This document shows, piece by piece, positions 7,836 through 10,021 of a DNA stretch of 10,021 nt. The notes under the pieces are model-generated. The model did not search any database and was not told the origin of the DNA. It was given only the letters and a program-made list of their open reading frames with translations. This DNA is from CAZAFN01 sp964484795 (GTDB lineage: Bacteria; Pseudomonadota; Alphaproteobacteria; Methylaequorales; Methylaequoraceae), in the NCBI GenBank assembly GCA_964484795.1, contig CAZAFN010000036.1, forward strand, positions 1 through 10,021. The letters are read 5' to 3'. A program made the translations under genes and the position numbers. Position 1 is the stretch's first letter, and every line of letters begins with the position of its first letter.

Positions 7836-8351
7836 ATGAATCAAGAAAAATTTAAAAAAATTGATAAAGCAGTATTTCTAGATAGAGATGGAACTATAAA
7901 TAAAGATGTCGGTTATTTATATAAGCCAAGTGATTTTCAATGGATTGATGGAGCTATTGAATCAATTAAACTTCTTAAAAAAAAACAATTTATGGTCATA
8001 GTAATCACTAATCAATCAGGAATTGGCAGAGGATATTATAAAAATGAAGATGTGAATATTTTACACGAATGGATTAATTTAGAATTAATCAAGCATAACA
8101 CGAAAATAGATGATTTCTTTTTTTCAGGTGACTTACCTTCAGAACAAACAAGTTCCAGGAGAAAACCATCACCGAAAATGATAAATGAAGCAATTATTAA
8201 ACACAAATTAGACCGTTCAAAATGCTTTATGATCGGAGACAAAAACACAGATATGGAATCCGCAAAAAATGCTAAGATAAAGGGGTTTTTGTTTAAAGGT
8301 AAAAATCTGCTGGATAGAATAGTTAATATACTAAAACAACAAAACTCTTAG
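7836..8351 (+). CDS. HAD-IIIA family phosphatase, D-glycero-D-manno-heptose 1,7-bisphosphate phosphatase-like
   Basis: A 171-residue HAD-superfamily hydrolase of the GmhB/HisB-N type, which removes a phosphate from a sugar bisphosphate; GmhB acts in heptose synthesis for lipopolysaccharide. All four HAD motifs are visible: FLDRDGTIN with nucleophile D16 and acid/base D18; TNQSGIGRG (T58); RRKPSPKM with K110; and GDKNTDM with D135 and D139. Length and motif spacing fit GmhB. In most GmhB proteins a zinc loop with three Cys and one His precedes the RKP motif. Here that stretch reads FFSGDLPSEQTSSRRKP and has no Cys or His, so it is a zinc-less variant whose substrate may differ. There are no other sugar or LPS genes alongside, so the substrate stays open. 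It is divergent from dksA, and the integrase-type region lies downstream. The ATG at 7836 is the first in frame and places motif I at the usual distance from the N-terminus. Confidence 0.82.
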   Translation: MNQEKFKKIDKAVFLDRDGTINKDVGYLYKPSDFQWIDGAIESIKLLKKKQFMVIVITNQSGIGRGYYKNEDVNILHEWINLELIKHNTKIDDFFFSGDLPSEQTSSRRKPSPKMINEAIIKHKLDRSKCFMIGDKNTDMESAKNAKIKGFLFKGKNLLDRIVNILKQQNS

Positions 8352-8466
8352 CTTAGCATAACATTCAAACAGAACATATCCTTAAATCAAGTTTAGAAGA
8401 TTTCACAATTATTTTTGACTAATGAAAGATTACACTCATTATTTCGTTACACATAGTGTTTTATTA

Positions 8467-8488
8467 GTGGACTACTTGGTGGACTACT
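8467..8488 (+). repeat. Tandem direct repeat GTGGACTACT, copies 1 and 2
   Basis: Two perfect copies of GTGGACTACT lie at 8467-8476 and 8479-8488, 12 bp apart from start to start, about one helical turn, so a protein could bind both on the same face. A third copy is at 8636-8645. Short direct repeats a helical turn apart next to a tyrosine-recombinase gene are typical of arm-type integrase binding sites. That function is inferred from position only. Confidence 0.65.
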
Positions 8489-8631
8489 ATTTTTAGAAAA
8501 AATTCCATATAACTCTTATAAGAAAGGCAATAGAAATAAAAGATAATTTAAATTTACTGGTCCTAAAAAAAAACTATGTTTCCTTACAAACATTGGTTTA
8601 TGTAGACTTTAATCCAAAATATAAAAAGATT

Positions 8632-8648
8632 AATAGTGGACTACTATT
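8632..8648 (+). repeat. Third GTGGACTACT copy inside a small inverted repeat
   Basis: GTGGACTACT at 8636-8645 matches the two upstream copies exactly. With copy 2 the identity extends to GTGGACTACTATT (13 bases). Here it also lies in a perfect 6-bp inverted repeat, AATAGT (8632-8637) and ACTATT (8643-8648), around GGACT. It touches the putative -35 box of the integrase promoter, so a protein bound here could control integrase expression. Confidence 0.6.
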
Positions 8649-8677
8649 GACTTTATACTAAAACATATTTATATAAT
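8647..8677 (+). promoter_or_regulatory. Putative promoter of the integrase/FdsB fusion frame
   Basis: TTGACT (8647-8652) and TATAAT (8672-8677) are near-consensus sigma-70 boxes, with a somewhat long 19-bp spacer. The -10 box ends 5 bp before the ATG at 8683, so a transcript from here would be leaderless or nearly so, and there is no Shine-Dalgarno sequence. The -35 box overlaps the third repeat's inverted repeat, suggesting autoregulation by the recombinase. Confidence 0.45.
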
Positions 8678-8682
8678 GAATA

Positions 8683-9279
8683 ATGGGGAAATTTGCGTAC
8701 AAAGAAGTATTACAAGTAAAAGGTTATCCACCGTCACTTAAAATAATAAAACACGGAAAATCTAGATTTTATTGGGTTCATTTTTCAACTTATATTGCAT
8801 CTAAGGGAACTGTTAAAATCAGAAAATCAACTAAAACTGAAAATCAAAGTGATGCAATTAAATTCGCAAAAGACTTCTATGAAGAATTAATTGTTAAAAA
8901 AAGAATGGGTGATTTTCCAGCTGACAATACTTTTGCAAGATATGCTACAAAATTAATGAAGATGCAGGAAAACAAAGTTAACGATAAAACTTATTCATCT
9001 GACCAACTCAATAATGACAACTACAAATTGAAAAATGATTTACTTCCCTACTTTGCGGATACAGATGTTTCAGAGATTAATCACTCTTTGATTTCTAATT
9101 TTTTGAATGTTTTGACTGACAAAGGTTCAGGAAAGGGGTTAGGAATAAACTCACAAAAAAAATATCTAACTCTGATTAAGAAAGTTTTAAATCTTGCATT
9201 TGAAGATGGTCTAATTGATGAACTTCCAAAATTACCAGATGAAAAAAAATTACAGGTTAAAAATAAAAAAAGATTTGTT
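8683..9279 (+). pseudogene. Tyrosine recombinase (integrase), N-terminal DNA-binding half only
   Basis: This is the first ~199 codons of the frame that starts at ATG 8683. Residues about 20-75 look like the arm-binding domain of phage-type integrases (SRFYWVHFSTYIASKG, VKIRKSTKTEN, then an A/K-rich helix ending DFYEEL). Residues about 83-180 look like the SAM-like core-binding domain (TFARYATKLMKMQE; LLPYFADTDVSEINHSLI; INSQKKYLTLIKKVLNLAFE, then DGLI). The catalytic domain with the R..K..H-x-x-R..H..Y residues is entirely absent: after LPKLPDEKKLQVKNKK the sequence turns into a formate dehydrogenase subunit without a stop codon. On its own this part could bind DNA but not recombine it. Start: the ATG at 8683 lies just after the promoter-like boxes; the ATG at 8676 is out of frame and stops after 21 codons. 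Repeats suited to integrase binding lie upstream. The exact boundary is estimated to within about 20 codons. Confidence 0.75.
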
Positions 9280-10021
9280 CCCTACCCAAAGGGGAGAAAT
9301 GTAGACCCAAAAGAAATTGATGAAATTAAAAACCTAATTAAAACCCTTCCTTTAAAAAGAGACTTGCTTATTGAGTATTTACATTTAATTCAAGACAAAT
9401 TTAGATGTATTAAAAAAAAACATTTAGCTGCATTATCTGAAATAATGAAAATCCCTTTTTCAGAGGCTTTTGAAGTGGCTTCATTTTATGCACATTTTGA
9501 TGTTATTGAAGACAATGACACCGAACCTCCTGAATTAACCATCAGAGTTTGCGATAGCCTCACATGTGAGTTGAAAGGTTCAGAAAATTTAATCCAAAAA
9601 TTGAAAAAAAAATATGACTCAAATGAAGTTAGAATACTTAGAGCCCCATGCATGGGATTGTGTGACTATGCACCTGCATGTGAAGTTGGACATAACCACA
9701 TAAAAGAATGCACAACAAGTAACATTGATAACGCTGTCAAAACTAAATCAACCCATCCCAAAATAATTAATGGAATTACCTTAGAAGAGTATCTTAAAAA
9801 TGGAGGATACAAGGTCCTAAAGAGATGTTATCAAGGGAAACTAGGTGTAGATGAGATTATTGATGAACTTCATGCGTCTGGATTAAAAGGCATGGGTGGA
9901 GCTGGGTTTCCTGCTGGACAAAAATGGAAATTTGTAAGAATGGAAAATTCACCAAGACTAATGACAATAAATGGTGACGAAGGAGAACCTGGAACTTTTA
10001 AAGACAAACTTTATTTAGAAA
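8683..10021 (+). CDS. fdsB: In-frame integrase / NAD-dependent formate dehydrogenase diaphorase (NuoE-NuoF type, FdsB-like) fusion, partial at 3' end
   Basis: The single open frame has 446 codons to the window edge and no stop. From about residue 200 on it is the FMN/[2Fe-2S] subunit that passes electrons from formate oxidation to NAD+ in soluble formate dehydrogenases. A NuoE-like helical part (KRDLLIEYLHLIQDKF, HLAALSEIMKIPFSEAFEV, ASFYAHF, residues about 226-273) is followed by a thioredoxin-like [2Fe-2S] domain with C290, C295, C323 and C327 (CDSLTC; PCMGLC). The start of the NuoF-like flavin domain follows, with GLKGMGGAGFPAGQKW (400-415) and NGDEGEPGTFKD (430-441). The NuoF C-terminus and its 4Fe-4S ligands lie beyond the window. 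No ATG, GTG or TTG occurs in frame near the junction (about 9260-9300); the last ATG before it is at 8956, inside the integrase part. As written, the enzyme can only be made as a fusion. The metabolic half is intact in all visible motifs; whether the joint is real is uncertain. Confidence 0.8.
   Translation, partial: MGKFAYKEVLQVKGYPPSLKIIKHGKSRFYWVHFSTYIASKGTVKIRKSTKTENQSDAIKFAKDFYEELIVKKRMGDFPADNTFARYATKLMKMQENKVNDKTYSSDQLNNDNYKLKNDLLPYFADTDVSEINHSLISNFLNVLTDKGSGKGLGINSQKKYLTLIKKVLNLAFEDGLIDELPKLPDEKKLQVKNKKRFVPYPKGRNVDPKEIDEIKNLIKTLPLKRDLLIEYLHLIQDKFRCIKKKHLAALSEIMKIPFSEAFEVASFYAHFDVIEDNDTEPPELTIRVCDSLTCELKGSENLIQKLKKKYDSNEVRILRAPCMGLCDYAPACEVGHNHIKECTTSNIDNAVKTKSTHPKIINGITLEEYLKNGGYKVLKRCYQGKLGVDEIIDELHASGLKGMGGAGFPAGQKWKFVRMENSPRLMTINGDEGEPGTFKDKLYLE

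Larger units (their letters stand above)
8352..8682. other. Non-coding stretch upstream of the integrase fragment
   Basis: These 331 bp contain no supportable gene. The longest plus-strand reading frame I noticed (ATG 8422 to TAG 8496, 24 codons) has no family features. I see no tRNA or tmRNA: there is no TTCGA arm and no cloverleaf. What it does hold is three copies of GTGGACTACT, a small hairpin around the third copy, and a promoter-like TTGACT/TATAAT pair just before the integrase ATG. This is the layout of an integrase control and attachment region. Confidence 0.6.

Noticed and set aside
7785..7844. Longer dksA start at 7844
   Set aside because: It would overlap the divergent phosphatase start and adds 19 residues not typical of DksA; the family-like N-terminus begins at the internal Met.
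8422..8496. 24-codon reading frame (ATG to TAG) across the first two GTGGACTACT repeats
   Set aside because: Very short, with no ribosome binding site or recognisable motif. Its repeated Val-Asp-Tyr is simply the DNA repeat read in frame.
8352..8682. tRNA gene as attachment site next to the integrase
   Set aside because: No cloverleaf, T-arm TTCGA-type sequence or CCA-like 3' end found on either strand by reading.
1..10021. CRISPR array, toxin-antitoxin pair or defence island
   Set aside because: No regularly spaced repeats beyond the three 10-mers and no cas, toxin or restriction-type proteins; apart from the integrase half, all genes are housekeeping or metabolic.

Overview
The window looks like the chromosome of a streamlined, very AT-rich marine alphaproteobacterium, most likely of the SAR11 (Pelagibacterales) type. 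This is judged from the proteins: a eukaryote-like NADP isocitrate dehydrogenase, a single-cysteine DksA and a fused NuoE/NuoF-type formate dehydrogenase subunit. It also fits the heavy Lys/Asn/Ile coding bias, very short intergenic gaps, and an alphaproteobacterial SOS box in front of recA. No database search was possible, so the lineage is an inference.

Layout: (1) 1-2286, minus strand: a tightly packed set, LysM/Ig-like envelope protein -> psd -> pssA (cut by the window edge). The last two are consecutive enzymes of phosphatidylethanolamine synthesis. (2) 2367-3584, plus strand: icd, divergent from the LysM gene and convergent with alaS, whose 3' end it overlaps by 15 bp. (3) 3570-7787, minus strand: dksA -> recA -> alaS. 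recA has its own recognisable promoter and a GTTC-N7-GTTC LexA site. It is broken by one missing base in a poly-A run. (4) 7836-8351, plus strand: a HAD-family sugar bisphosphatase (GmhB-like) without the usual zinc loop. (5) 8352-8682: a 331-bp non-coding stretch with three copies of the 10-mer GTGGACTACT, probably recombinase-binding sites. (6) 8683 to the end, plus strand: one uninterrupted reading frame. Its first ~200 codons are the DNA-binding half of a tyrosine recombinase and the rest is the diaphorase subunit of a NAD-dependent formate dehydrogenase (NuoE+NuoF type, FdsB-like), running off the window.

Regions 1-4 are ordinary core-genome housekeeping: phospholipid synthesis, TCA cycle, translation, recombination/SOS and stringent control. 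The unusual part is the right-hand end. An integrase with its regulatory/arm region has lost its catalytic domain and continues in frame into a metabolic gene that has no ATG, GTG or TTG start of its own near the junction. This is either a real integrase-metabolic gene fusion left by a deletion, or an assembly/amplification chimera formed in an A-rich stretch. The recA single-base lesion in a homopolymer shows that sequence error must be considered in this window.
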